From contig JAYVIV010000113.1 in the NCBI GenBank assembly GCA_043769985.1, forward strand, positions 1-14,238: a stretch of DNA of 14,238 bases, in the 5' to 3' direction. Numbering within the stretch: the first letter of the stretch is position 1; every line of letters begins with the position of its first letter. Under the pieces are notes generated by a model. That model ran no database searches and had not been told where the DNA came from. It saw only the letters and a list, made by a program, of their open reading frames with translations. Shown in pieces: positions 1 through 7,050 of the stretch. The stretch is from Arcicella sp043769985. Its GTDB lineage: Bacteria; Bacteroidota; Bacteroidia; Cytophagales; Spirosomataceae. The translations under genes and the position numbers were made by a program.

Positions 1-9
1 AACAATATT

Positions 10-615
10 ATGCCAAAAGTTAAAGCAAAACGACAAAGCGTTTCTCTCGACATGACAGCGATGTGCGATGTGGCGTTTTTGCTACTGACTTTCTTTATGC
101 TAACTGCAAAGTTTAAGCCCGAAGAAGCCGTAACAATCACTCCACCGTCATCAATCTCTGAGAAGAAACTTCCAGCAGGAGAAGGTTATTTGACTATTTC
201 GGTTGGACCAGAAGGAGGAATTTACTTAGGAACTGAAGACAAAATTGCGAAAGATGCCATGCTTGCGAGAATGGCAAATCGTATGGGAATTTCAGTAACA
301 CCAGAAATGCAGAAGAATTATAACGCTTCTGAATTAATCGGTTATCCAGCTGGTGCCATGCGTCAGGTTTTAGGAATGAAACCATCAGATGTTAAAGCAC
401 AAGGTTTGATGAAAGGTATTCCTTTGGATTCAACAGATAATCAACTTTTTCTTTGGGTTAGTTACGCAAAAATTGCGAATCCAGCCTTAAAGATTGCTAT
501 CAAAGGTGATGCAAACTCTAATTACAAAATATTTAACTCAATTGTTAGTACTTTGCAAGACCAGAATATCAACGTTTTTCAGTTGGTAACATCACCAGAA
601 GGTAAGCCAAAATAA
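10..615 (+). CDS. exbD: ExbD/TolR-family proton channel subunit, first paralogue
   Basis: This is an inner-membrane ExbD-type subunit that, with ExbB, uses the proton gradient to energise TonB. Residues 1-15 are basic and cytoplasmic. One membrane helix spans about residues 17-35 and carries the family's proton-relay aspartate as D20 in MTAMCDVAFLLLTFFML. The rest is periplasmic. At 201 residues it is longer than enterobacterial ExbD (about 140), which is usual for Bacteroidota paralogues; the extra part is a loop at about residues 75-140. The ATG lies 9 bases from the window edge with no earlier in-frame start visible. ExbB should lie just to the left. The family call is firm. The substrate and the division of labour with the second ExbD are not visible. 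Confidence 0.93.
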   Translation: MPKVKAKRQSVSLDMTAMCDVAFLLLTFFMLTAKFKPEEAVTITPPSSISEKKLPAGEGYLTISVGPEGGIYLGTEDKIAKDAMLARMANRMGISVTPEMQKNYNASELIGYPAGAMRQVLGMKPSDVKAQGLMKGIPLDSTDNQLFLWVSYAKIANPALKIAIKGDANSNYKIFNSIVSTLQDQNINVFQLVTSPEGKPK

Positions 616-645
616 TTTTATTTTAGTTGTACTCAGTAGTTTTAA

Positions 646-676
646 CCCTGCCTCTCTCTCGAAAGGCAGGGTCTTA
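646..676 (+). terminator. GC-rich hairpin between the two exbD genes
   Basis: CCCTGCCT (646-653) pairs with AGGCAGGG (664-671) around a 10-base loop, 31 bases after the first exbD stop. Only TCTTATAAA follows, not a proper T-run, so this is a weak terminator, a partial attenuator or an mRNA 3'-end stabiliser. If it terminates, the two exbD genes are separately transcribed. Their 257-base gap allows that. Confidence 0.45.
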
Positions 677-822
677 TAAAACTTACTTAATAGTTATTAG
701 AGAATAATTAACAGTTTTAAGTAAATGTATCTCTTCTAAGTAATAAGTAAATTTTAAAGTCTGATTAACTGAGTTAAAACTAAATAGTGAAAAGATTACT
801 GAATTATTACTTGATATTTTCA

Positions 823-857
823 ACTATTAATTATTAATCATTAACTATTAACTACTT
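823..857 (+). repeat. Five imperfect 7-bp tandem units upstream of second exbD
   Basis: Five consecutive heptamers can be read: ACTATTA, ATTATTA, ATCATTA, ACTATTA and ACTACTT. They end 15 bases before the ATG of the second exbD, in an otherwise featureless AT-rich gap (672-872). A related array lies at 9496-9524 before the FabG-type gene. Low sequence complexity makes a chance origin possible. Confidence 0.5.
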
Positions 858-872
858 AACATTTCCCAAAAA

Positions 873-1388
873 ATGGCAGAAATAAGTCAAGACGGTGGGG
901 GCAAAAAAGGTGGTAAAAAACGTAGCAAGAAAGCATCAACGAAAATTGATATGACACCGATGGTGGATTTAGGCTTTCTACTAATAACCTTTTTTATGCT
1001 AACTACGACGTTAGCTAAGCCCGTAGTAATGCAGTTGAATATGCCTGACAAAACGGAGAAAGATGAAAAATCAGAAGTGAAAATGTCTGAAACATTGACA
1101 GTTATTCCTGATTCCACGAAAGTATATTACTATCAAGGACTTCCTAACGATGCCACAACTCAATTGCTAAAAACTGATTACTCAAACAAAGGTATTCGTA
1201 CGGTTTTGTTTGATATGAAGAAAAGAATTGGTGATAACTTCACAATCGTAATTAAAGCTGCGAAAGGTGCAAAATATAAGAATATGGTTGATTTACTTGA
1301 CGAATGTGCCATCACAGGAAACAAGCGTTATGCCATCTTAGGAATTGACCCTTCTTCGGAAGAATTAATTAAAAAATCAGGACTTTAA
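873..1388 (+). CDS. exbD: ExbD/TolR-family proton channel subunit, second paralogue
   Basis: This is a second ExbD-type subunit of 171 residues. The N-terminus is strongly basic and glycine/lysine-rich (residues 8-24). A single membrane helix follows at about 30-47, with the conserved aspartate at D32 in DMTPMVDLGFLLITFFML. The periplasmic domain covers about 50-171. Outside the helix it shares little with the first paralogue, so this is an old pairing and not a recent duplication. Two adjacent exbD genes before tonB is a common arrangement in Bacteroidota, presumably giving a mixed ExbD assembly around one ExbB ring (inference). The ATG follows CCCAAAAA with no Shine-Dalgarno site, as for its neighbours. 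Confidence 0.93.
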   Translation: MAEISQDGGGKKGGKKRSKKASTKIDMTPMVDLGFLLITFFMLTTTLAKPVVMQLNMPDKTEKDEKSEVKMSETLTVIPDSTKVYYYQGLPNDATTQLLKTDYSNKGIRTVLFDMKKRIGDNFTIVIKAAKGAKYKNMVDLLDECAITGNKRYAILGIDPSSEELIKKSGL

Positions 1389-1394
1389 ATAAAA

Positions 1395-1440
1395 AACTAA
1401 AAAAATAGTTATAAATATTTTGATAACTAAAAAAATAGTT
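1395..1440 (+). repeat. Two copies of a 16-bp interrupted palindrome before tonB
   Basis: The 16-mer AACTAAAAAAATAGTT occurs exactly twice, at 1395-1410 and 1425-1440, a 30-bp period in the 161-base gap between the second exbD and tonB. Each copy is itself an interrupted palindrome, AACTA-N6-TAGTT. Exact duplication at about three helical turns would suit a regulator site, but the motif is very AT-rich and no protein can be assigned. Confidence 0.45.
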
Positions 1441-1549
1441 TTAATTTTAGTCAGTGGTCTTCCACAAAAAAAGTTTATTAGGTAGATTATTTAGATTTTA
1501 TTTATTTCATAGATATTTAATAATTAACTACCCTTAACATCAGAGAATT

Positions 1550-2383
1550 ATGTCAAACGTAATAAGTCCAACTTCAACACTGGATGATATTATTTTCAAA
1601 GATAAGAACAGAAGTTATGGTGCTTTTGTGCTTAGAAAAGAATATCCAAAAGTGGTTACAAGGTCTTTATTGATAGGTATAGCTTCTGTTTCAGCCGCTT
1701 TTGCTCTGTCTTTTGCTTATAACAAAATATCAGAAACTTTAGCAAAAGATAAAGTTGAAGTAACGGCAAATGTCATGAAAATTGACCAGCCACCACCAGA
1801 AAATAAAGTACCACCACCACCACCACCACCACCGCCGCCACCACCACCGAAAGAAATTCCGCAGGTGACAACGACAAAATTCTTACCTCCTGAAATCAAG
1901 AAAGATGAGGAAGTACAGAAACCAGAACCACCACCAGAAGAGGTGAAAGGTAATACTGCCGCTGAAACCGTGAAAGGTGAAACGGATGTTGAAGCACCAC
2001 CAACCGACCCTGATGCTAAACCAAAAGAGGAAGCACCCGTTGAACCACCAAAGCCAAAAGAGGAAGAAATCTTTACGGCGGTTGAACAAAATGCTGAATT
2101 TCCAGGAGGTATGGGTGCTTTTGGTAAATTCTTAATGAAGAACCTTAAATACCCTGCTGCTGCACAACGTGCTAACGTTTCGGGTAAAGTGTATATCCAA
2201 TTTGTGGTAAATACTGACGGTTCTATTCAAAACGTTGATGTTTTGAAATCAGTAGGATTTGGTTGTGATGAAGAAGCGGTTAGAGTAATTAAATCTGTTC
2301 CAAGATGGACACCCGGCAAGCAGTCTGGTCGTGCAGTACGTTCAAGATTTACAATTCCTATCAACTTCCAATTGTCTGAATAG
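1550..2383 (+). CDS. tonB: TonB energy transducer
   Basis: This protein spans the periplasm and passes proton-motive energy from ExbB/ExbD to outer-membrane TonB-dependent receptors. It has 277 residues. The cytoplasmic N-terminus carries the Bacteroidota-type stretch LDDIIFKDKNRSYGAFVLRK (11-30). A membrane helix spans about 38-57. A proline/glutamate/lysine-rich spacer runs from about 78 to 175 and includes 13 consecutive prolines (88-100). The TonB C-terminal domain covers about 183-277, with FPGG (184-187), YP (201-202), VVNTDG (219-224), GCDEEA (238-243) and the final FTIPINF strand. It lies directly after the paired exbD genes and is followed by a clear terminator at 2418-2452. The polyproline codons are a nearly pure CCA run (1811-1849), so length variation between strains is plausible. 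Which receptors it serves is not visible. Confidence 0.96.
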   Translation: MSNVISPTSTLDDIIFKDKNRSYGAFVLRKEYPKVVTRSLLIGIASVSAAFALSFAYNKISETLAKDKVEVTANVMKIDQPPPENKVPPPPPPPPPPPPPKEIPQVTTTKFLPPEIKKDEEVQKPEPPPEEVKGNTAAETVKGETDVEAPPTDPDAKPKEEAPVEPPKPKEEEIFTAVEQNAEFPGGMGAFGKFLMKNLKYPAAAQRANVSGKVYIQFVVNTDGSIQNVDVLKSVGFGCDEEAVRVIKSVPRWTPGKQSGRAVRSRFTIPINFQLSE

Positions 2384-2417
2384 TATTCGAGCAATCGAAA
2401 ATCATAGCTTCAACAAT

Positions 2418-2452
2418 GAAAACCTGTCAGGAAACTGGCAGGTTTCATTTTT
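2418..2452 (+). terminator. Rho-independent terminator after tonB
   Basis: AACCTGTCAG (2421-2430) and CTGGCAGGTT (2435-2444) form a 10-bp stem with one G-T wobble and a GAAA tetraloop, extendable outward by a few pairs with one bulge. A TCATTTTT tail follows. It lies 38 bases after the tonB stop and should end the exbD-tonB transcript. Confidence 0.85.
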
Positions 2453-2570
2453 AAAAGGGAATGGGTAAATGAAACGTTAATTTATGTTAAAAGAGTAAAT
2501 CATTATTTAAAATTTAGTGTTTTTAACCTGTAAGATTCTATTAAAACATAACCTCCTAATCCCTAAAAAA

Positions 2571-2819
2571 ATGCAAAATAAAGCCTTCGCAATTGTCAAT
2601 GCCATGATGGCGTTATCATATTCCGTTATTGGAATGTTGTTGATAATTTATCCAGAATCAAACTTCGCTCAAATGATGTTGCCTTCCTATAAATGGGCGT
2701 ATGCTTTGGGTGCTTTATTGGTTGTGTACGGATTATACAGAGCTTGGAGAGTATATGAAAAATTTCGAGAGGATGATGATGGAGATGACTATTCTTATTA
2801 TGATGGAAAAAAGGGTTGA
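2571..2819 (+). CDS. Small two-helix membrane protein of unknown function
   Basis: I do not recognise the family. The 82-residue protein has two hydrophobic helices, about 5-27 and 42-58, joined by a short loop with NFAQMMLPSYKW. A charged tail follows, with an acidic cluster FREDDDGDDYSYYDG (66-79) and a final KKG. I chose the ATG at 2571, which follows CCCTAAAAAA like other starts here, over an in-frame GTG at 2517 that would add 18 non-conserved-looking residues. It sits between tonB and the PstS-like gene and has its own strong terminator at 2829-2868. Both termini probably face the cytoplasm given the charge distribution. A role as an accessory of the TonB complex is a guess from position only. 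Confidence 0.75.
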   Translation: MQNKAFAIVNAMMALSYSVIGMLLIIYPESNFAQMMLPSYKWAYALGALLVVYGLYRAWRVYEKFREDDDGDDYSYYDGKKG

Positions 2820-2828
2820 GTTTAGTTA

Positions 2829-2868
2829 ACAGTTGTTAATTGGACAATCAACTGTCATCGTTTTTTTT
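2829..2868 (+). terminator. Rho-independent terminator after the small membrane protein
   Basis: ACAGTTG (2829-2835) pairs with CAACTGT (2849-2855). AATTG and CAAT extend the stem inward past a short bulge. CATCG then leads into eight T residues (2861-2868). It starts 9 bases after the stop codon and separates this gene from the PstS-like gene, which must then have its own promoter between about 2870 and 2948. Confidence 0.8.
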
Positions 2869-2948
2869 GTTAATATTCGAGTAAATACTTAATCTGAGAC
2901 AACATAAAACATAGCTGATTGCTTAAAGTAAAAAGCTAAAAATATACC

Positions 2949-3884
2949 ATGAAAAATATTAAAAATTTGATGTTTATAATTACTGGAATAGTATTTTTAA
3001 CATCCTGCGGAGGAGGGAAAGATAAGGATGGTAATGATTTGGATACGCCTGCCAAAGGTGAAATCACCGTTGCTGTTGATGAATCTTTTCAGCAAATAAT
3101 TGAGGCTGAAAAGTCGGCTTTTGAAAAGACATTTCCTTATACGAAGATAAATTTGGTTTATAAAAATGAGGGCGAAGCAGTGGCAATGATGTTGAATGAT
3201 AAAGCACGGATAGCGGTTATTGCCAGAGAGTTAGACGAAAAAGAGAAGGCAGTTTTCAAGCAAGATGATATTAGGTACAAAAGTTTCAAATTTGCTGGTG
3301 ATGGGATTGCCTTGATTACAAACAAAGCCAATAAGGACACAGCAATAACAACCCAAGAGTTAGAGGGTTTGATGAGGGGAACGAAAAAGACTTTTGGTAA
3401 ATCTGGGAAGGATATTGTGTTGGTTTTTGATGGAACAAGTTCAAGCAATTTGACATTTTTGATTGATACTTTTAAGATTGACAGGAAAATGAAAGTATCG
3501 TTTTTTGCCGCAAAATCTAACAAAGAAGTAATTGAATATGTCAAGACTCATAACAATGCTATGGGGGTAATTGGTGTTAATTGGATAAGTGACGGCGACG
3601 ATCCAACGTCTCTGACTTTTATTAGAAGTGTGAATGTTTTATCCGTAGCAAATAAAGTAAATCCTACGAAAGACGACTATTACCAACCTTTTGGCTATAA
3701 CCTCGCTTTGAAAAAATATCCTTTAACTCGTAGAATCCGATTTATTTTGAAAGAAGCTCACATGGGACTTGGCACGGGTTTTATCAATTATTGTACCTTG
3801 GAACAAGGACAATTAATCGTTTATAAAAACGGACTAATTCCATTGACCCAACCTTTGCAAATTCGACAAGTAGAAAGCAAATGA
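2949..3884 (+). CDS. PstS-like periplasmic binding lipoprotein
   Basis: This is a predicted lipoprotein with the type II periplasmic-binding fold of PstS, the phosphate ABC transporter receptor. A basic start and hydrophobic core end in the lipobox LTSC, giving lipid-modified C20, followed by a GGGKDKDGND linker. Lobe I starts at about 37 (GEITVAVDESF). A glycine/serine-rich loop DGTSSSNLTF (161-170) resembles the anion-binding region of PstS, and NNAMGVIGVNW (202-212) matches the family's hinge-side motif. At 311 residues it is near the normal length. No pstC, pstA, pstB or phoU lies nearby; the neighbours are tonB and a TPR gene. A role in phosphate uptake is therefore uncertain. A surface or periplasmic ligand-binding partner of the TonB system is an alternative (inference). 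Confidence 0.82.
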   Translation: MKNIKNLMFIITGIVFLTSCGGGKDKDGNDLDTPAKGEITVAVDESFQQIIEAEKSAFEKTFPYTKINLVYKNEGEAVAMMLNDKARIAVIARELDEKEKAVFKQDDIRYKSFKFAGDGIALITNKANKDTAITTQELEGLMRGTKKTFGKSGKDIVLVFDGTSSSNLTFLIDTFKIDRKMKVSFFAAKSNKEVIEYVKTHNNAMGVIGVNWISDGDDPTSLTFIRSVNVLSVANKVNPTKDDYYQPFGYNLALKKYPLTRRIRFILKEAHMGLGTGFINYCTLEQGQLIVYKNGLIPLTQPLQIRQVESK

Positions 3885-3892
3885 TAGATTTG

Positions 3893-4038
3893 ATGGAACG
3901 CAGATGACGCAGATGCCTTCGGCAACGCAGATTTTCGCAGATTTTTTTATCTAATTATAACTTTATTTCTCAATATTTAATTTTTTTTTAATCTGCGAAA
4001 ATCTGCGTTGCAAAGCATCTGCGTCATCGGCGTTCCAT
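3893..4038. repeat. 146-bp long-armed inverted repeat with CGCAGAT submotifs
   Basis: The left arm (3893-3943) and right arm (3990-4038) are reverse complements apart from one A/C mismatch and a 5-versus-3-base bulge, with a 46-base AT-rich centre. Each arm is built from repeated CGCAGAT units at roughly 11-12 and 20-base spacing. It starts 9 bases after the PstS-like stop. Short repeats of the ACGCAGAT/CGCAGATT type are familiar intergenic elements in Bacteroidota (general knowledge, not checked here). It encodes nothing. It could act as a transcript-end structure or be a miniature non-autonomous element. The remaining part of this 457-base gap (4039-4341) holds only an AT-rich leader with a candidate promoter. 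Confidence 0.85.
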
Positions 4039-4228
4039 TGTTGGGACGAAACAACTGTTAATATTTTGTTAAACACGATAGGGGTTTGATACTTTTAGGC
4101 TGTCTGAATGTTAAAGAATTATATTTGAAATAATTGCAAAATAATATTGAAATTATCCACTTAACAAAAAGTTGTGAAAAGTGGTAGTAAAGAATAAAAT
4201 ATAGGTTTTTATTAACAAATTTTTATTT

Positions 4229-4236
4229 TAATTTTG
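4229..4236 (+). promoter_or_regulatory. Candidate -7 box upstream of the TPR gene
   Basis: TAATTTTG matches the Bacteroidota TAnnTTTG consensus and lies 105 bases before the TPR start. No convincing TTTG lies 19-21 bases upstream. A second match, TATATTTG at 4120-4127, also lacks a good -33 element. Either could drive the TPR gene. Confidence 0.35.
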
Positions 4237-4341
4237 TATTTACTCATAAAATTAAAATATCATAAAGGTTTTCAGTAAATTGTTTTAATACTGAGAAAAT
4301 TTTAAATAAACTTTAAAGAAAATACAAAAAATTTCAAGAAA

Positions 4342-6027
4342 ATGAACGTAAAAATGAAATCTCTATTGGTGGCTGCGGTTTTATTGTTTACTGGTGTAGT
4401 AAACGGACAAACCGTACAGCAAGGCTTGATGCAGGTGGATGGAGACCAACCAACGAAAGCAAAAGCAACAATGACAGCGGTGGTGGCGGCTTCGCCAACG
4501 GCTGAAAATATGTACTATTTAGGTTACGTTCAATTACGTAATGGCGATTTGGCAGGTGCAAAAGCAACTTTTGAAAAGGGATTGACAACCGAACCAAAGC
4601 AACCTTTAAACTCGGTGGGTTTAGCGACAATTATGTTAGCTGAAAAAAATGCACAAGGAGCAAAAGCAGCTTTCGATAAAATTTTGTTGGATACCAAAAT
4701 GAAAAATGCTGACGTAATATATCGTACTGCGGAGGCTTATACTTTATTTGAAAATTCAAACGACCCAGGTGAAGCAGTTCGTTTGATTGATTTGATTACG
4801 GAGAAAACTAAAAAACCTTTGACGGCTGATATGCAAATTGTAAAAGGTGATGCCTTCTTAATTAAAAATGACGGCGGACCAGCAGCAACGGCTTATGAAC
4901 AAGCTATTTTAGTAGGTAAAAGTGCTAAGGCATATATCAGATTAGGGGTGGTTTATTTGAGAGGTAAAAACTATCAATACACAGTTAATAGCTATCAAAG
5001 TGCTTATGAAACTGATTCATCTTTTGCTCCATACTATAAACGTATGGGGGAATATTATATCATTTTTGGTAAATATAAAGATGCTTCAAAATTGTTCAGA
5101 AAGTATGTAGATAGAGCAGAAGCATCACCGCCAGTATTATTGAGTACTGCTAAATTAATATTTTTAGCGAAAGACTATGAAGCAGCATTGGATTTTACCC
5201 AAAAAGCTGAAGCAGGTGGAGCAACTGACAATGATGTTTTCAGAATGAAGGGATATTCGAATATCGAATTAGGAAAATGCCAAGAAGGAATTGATAATTT
5301 GGAGAAAATGGTGAAGTCGGGAGTTAAGCCGTATTACTTGGATAATGTTTATTTTGGTAAAGGTTATCAGTGTTTAAAGCAAGATTCATTGGCTATAATG
5401 TATTACGAAAATGCTGCTCCTTTAGATACTATTAATAATCATAATGCAACGATGTATGGTATTGCTTATGGGCAGAAAAAGTATGCAAAAGCGGTTGAAT
5501 ATGCAACAAAAGCAATGAATTGGAAATTGGTTAAAAAGCAAGCATTGAACAGTACAGATTGGTATAATGCGGGTATGGCTCAGTATTTTGTTACGGCTTA
5601 TACACTTCGTGAAGATACATTAGGGAGATATAATCAAGGATTAAAAGCTGACTCTATGTATGCAAAAGCCATTGCTATTAATGATAAGTTTGCTCCATTC
5701 CATTTATATCGTGCCAGAACTAATAGTTACATTGATTATACTGGTACAAAATGGTTGGCGACTCCGCATTACGAGAAATTCTTAGCGGTAGTGGATATGG
5801 CAAAAGCGAACAAAGAGCAATTATATGAAGCTTACAAATATTTAGCTGGGTATAATTCAATTGTTACGAAAGACTTAGTGAAGGTTCAGGAGAATGTGGA
5901 TAAAGCTGTTGCGATTAAAGCAGATGATCCAGATGGATTGAAACTATTGATTAATCCAGCACCTGCAACGCCAGTGCCAGCGGTGAAAACACCAACGACA
6001 CCAGCTCCCAAAATTCCTAAGAAATAG
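4342..6027 (+). CDS. Secreted tetratricopeptide-repeat protein
   Basis: This 561-residue protein has a Sec signal peptide (basic MNVKMK, hydrophobic 8-20, likely cleavage after VNG-22 before Q23). A solenoid of TPR units follows over most of its length. Clear units begin near YYLGYVQLRNGDLAGAKATF, AYIRLGVVYLRGKNYQYTV, YYKRMGEYYIIFGKYKDAS, and the units around DYEAALDFTQKA and KCQEGIDNLEKM. The C-terminal tail (about 540-561) is proline/threonine/alanine-rich and ends in KIPKK. TPR solenoids bind peptides or proteins, so a periplasmic scaffold is likely. Its place at the end of the exbD-tonB-pstS-like cluster is a recurring one in Bacteroidota (recalled, not checked), which suggests it works with that machinery. 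M5 is an alternative start. A strong terminator follows at 6045-6072. Confidence 0.9.
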   Translation: MNVKMKSLLVAAVLLFTGVVNGQTVQQGLMQVDGDQPTKAKATMTAVVAASPTAENMYYLGYVQLRNGDLAGAKATFEKGLTTEPKQPLNSVGLATIMLAEKNAQGAKAAFDKILLDTKMKNADVIYRTAEAYTLFENSNDPGEAVRLIDLITEKTKKPLTADMQIVKGDAFLIKNDGGPAATAYEQAILVGKSAKAYIRLGVVYLRGKNYQYTVNSYQSAYETDSSFAPYYKRMGEYYIIFGKYKDASKLFRKYVDRAEASPPVLLSTAKLIFLAKDYEAALDFTQKAEAGGATDNDVFRMKGYSNIELGKCQEGIDNLEKMVKSGVKPYYLDNVYFGKGYQCLKQDSLAIMYYENAAPLDTINNHNATMYGIAYGQKKYAKAVEYATKAMNWKLVKKQALNSTDWYNAGMAQYFVTAYTLREDTLGRYNQGLKADSMYAKAIAINDKFAPFHLYRARTNSYIDYTGTKWLATPHYEKFLAVVDMAKANKEQLYEAYKYLAGYNSIVTKDLVKVQENVDKAVAIKADDPDGLKLLINPAPATPVPAVKTPTTPAPKIPKK

Positions 6028-6044
6028 GTTTTAGAAGTTATCAA

Positions 6045-6072
6045 AGTCCTGCCAGTTGGTAGGGCTTTTTTT
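6045..6072 (+). terminator. Rho-independent terminator after the TPR gene
   Basis: AGTCCTGCC (6045-6053) pairs with GGTAGGGCT (6058-6066), a 9-bp stem with two G-T wobbles and an AGTT loop, running straight into seven T residues (6066-6072). The stretch from 6073 to 6236 beyond it shows nothing I can name. Confidence 0.85.
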
Positions 6073-6236
6073 GTATTAGGCTTGTACTATTGGCTCAATA
6101 TATACCGATTTTATCCGTAATCCATGCCTTGTGACTGGTGAATACGCAATATCCCTTGCCCTGAGACTGTGTTCCAAAATAATAAAAGTGAATCATAGAT
6201 TTCGGGGTTGCATCAAATAACAAATAGCTTCAAAAT

Positions 6237-6278
6237 AAAAATGCTCAAATACTTAATTTTAAGTATTTGAGCATTTTT
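6237..6278. terminator. Bidirectional terminator between convergent genes
   Basis: AAAAATGCTCAAATACTTAA (6237-6256) is followed after two bases by its perfect reverse complement (6259-6278). With A5 on one side and T5 on the other, the hairpin reads as a terminator in both directions. On the - strand it ends the PepSY-like lipoprotein gene 24 bases after its stop. On the + strand it is a backup to the TPR terminator. Confidence 0.88.
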
Positions 6279-6301
6279 GTAACTTACGAAATTTTAATTT
6301 G

Positions 6302-6913
6302 TTATTTCTTGCCGCCTTTCCTCTTTCCGTGAGGAGGAATGGCCAATTCTTCTACAAATTTACCTGCTGAATCAAACTTCAAGACCTTATGAGTAGTATC
6401 ATTTTTGATGCCTACTAATAAATTTCCATCTGCATCTTTTCCTGCTTTCTTAACTGTATAACCTGCGAAATTGGCGGTTACATACGCTCCTACGCTGGCG
6501 GGAAGTGTGGCAATATCAACCTCTGTCAGTTTCGCTTTCTTTCCATAATGTGTTAAAGCCTGCACAAAAACTCCGCTTGCATCGAACAATAAACCTGTTT
6601 CTACATCATTTAACGAAACGCCTACAACGGTCTGCCCTTTCTCATCTTTACCAGCAAATTTGATGGTTGAACCCGCATATTTTGTGTTGATGTAAGTGGT
6701 AATTGTTGCAGGTAAAGTGGCAATGTCAATACTTGTCAATTTGCCTTTACACTTTCCTTTTGTAACGGTATCATTCAACGCCGCTGTTCGGGCTGCTGAT
6801 GCTTCCACAGAGGCAAGCACATCGTCAATTGAATCAGGGGCAACTTCTTGATTGTTGCAACTTGCTAAGAATAAGCCTGAAACGGCTGTCATTAAAAACA
6901 ATACTTTTTTCAT
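6302..6913 (-). CDS. Lipoprotein with two PepSY-like repeats
   Basis: This 203-residue protein starts at the ATG complementary to 6911-6913. A type II signal ends in LASC, giving lipid-modified C19, followed by a linker of about 38 residues. Two 63-residue repeats, 58-120 and 128-190, then follow. Both contain the same framework: KLT-x-x-DIATLPA, an alanine-glycine pair, AGKD, V-G and FD-x-x-G-x-FV. This matches the PepSY-like family (putative beta-lactamase-inhibitor-like, BLIP-like fold) found in many Bacteroidota lipoproteins, whose cellular role is poorly known. The C-terminus is a basic tail HGKRKGGKK. The tandem repeat shows an internal duplication. It is transcribed toward the TPR gene, and upstream lies the GntR pseudogene with a palindrome 81 bases from the start. 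Confidence 0.85.
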   Translation of the reverse strand: MKKVLFLMTAVSGLFLASCNNQEVAPDSIDDVLASVEASAARTAALNDTVTKGKCKGKLTSIDIATLPATITTYINTKYAGSTIKFAGKDEKGQTVVGVSLNDVETGLLFDASGVFVQALTHYGKKAKLTEVDIATLPASVGAYVTANFAGYTVKKAGKDADGNLLVGIKNDTTHKVLKFDSAGKFVEELAIPPHGKRKGGKK

Positions 6914-6993
6914 GTTGAATTATTTGTTTTATGTGATGTTTAGTTGAGCATACAGAGGTTATTTAGTTTGTATTGCCTTGAAGCAAAAAAAAT

Positions 6994-7035
6994 AATAAAT
7001 ACAGCTTGTCTATGTCTATACAAGTTGTATTTATT
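6994..7035. promoter_or_regulatory. Long palindrome between lipoprotein gene and GntR pseudogene, possible operator
   Basis: AATAAATACAGCTTGT (6994-7009) and ACAAGTTGTATTTATT (7020-7035) are reverse complements with one wobble-type mismatch, separated by CTATGTCTAT. The inner part, CTTGT...ACAAG, with GTCTAT repeated between, resembles dyad sites bound by GntR/HutC regulators. It lies 15 bases before the start of the GntR-like remnant and 81 bases before the divergent lipoprotein gene. That is where an autoregulatory operator would sit. No T-run follows on either strand, so it is not a standard terminator. Confidence 0.5.
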
Positions 7036-7050
7036 AGTGTTATCATTCAA

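Noticed and set aside
1717..1899. Open frame on the - strand with a polyglycine run
   Set aside because: It is only the complement of the CCA/CCG proline codons of tonB.
2517..2570. GTG-start extension of the small membrane protein by 18 residues
   Set aside because: The extension (MFLTCKILLKHNLLIPKK) precedes an ATG with the A-rich leader typical of this genome. The ATG at 2571 gives a cleaner two-helix protein.
2949..3884. Calling the lipoprotein PstS with a phosphate-uptake role
   Set aside because: The fold fits, but no pstCAB or phoU genes are near and the context is tonB. I kept it as PstS-like without a gene symbol.
4153..4184. TTATCCAC resembling a DnaA box, next to a CCACTT...AAGTGG hairpin
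   Set aside because: There is a single imperfect box with no cluster, no dnaA or dnaN nearby and no AT-rich 13-mer array beyond general AT-richness. Not an origin.
6085..6236. GAGACTGTGTTCCAAAA and flanking sequence, reminiscent of an insertion-sequence end
   Set aside because: No matching inverted end, target duplication or transposase remnant could be found. A short open stretch on the - strand has no recognisable motif.
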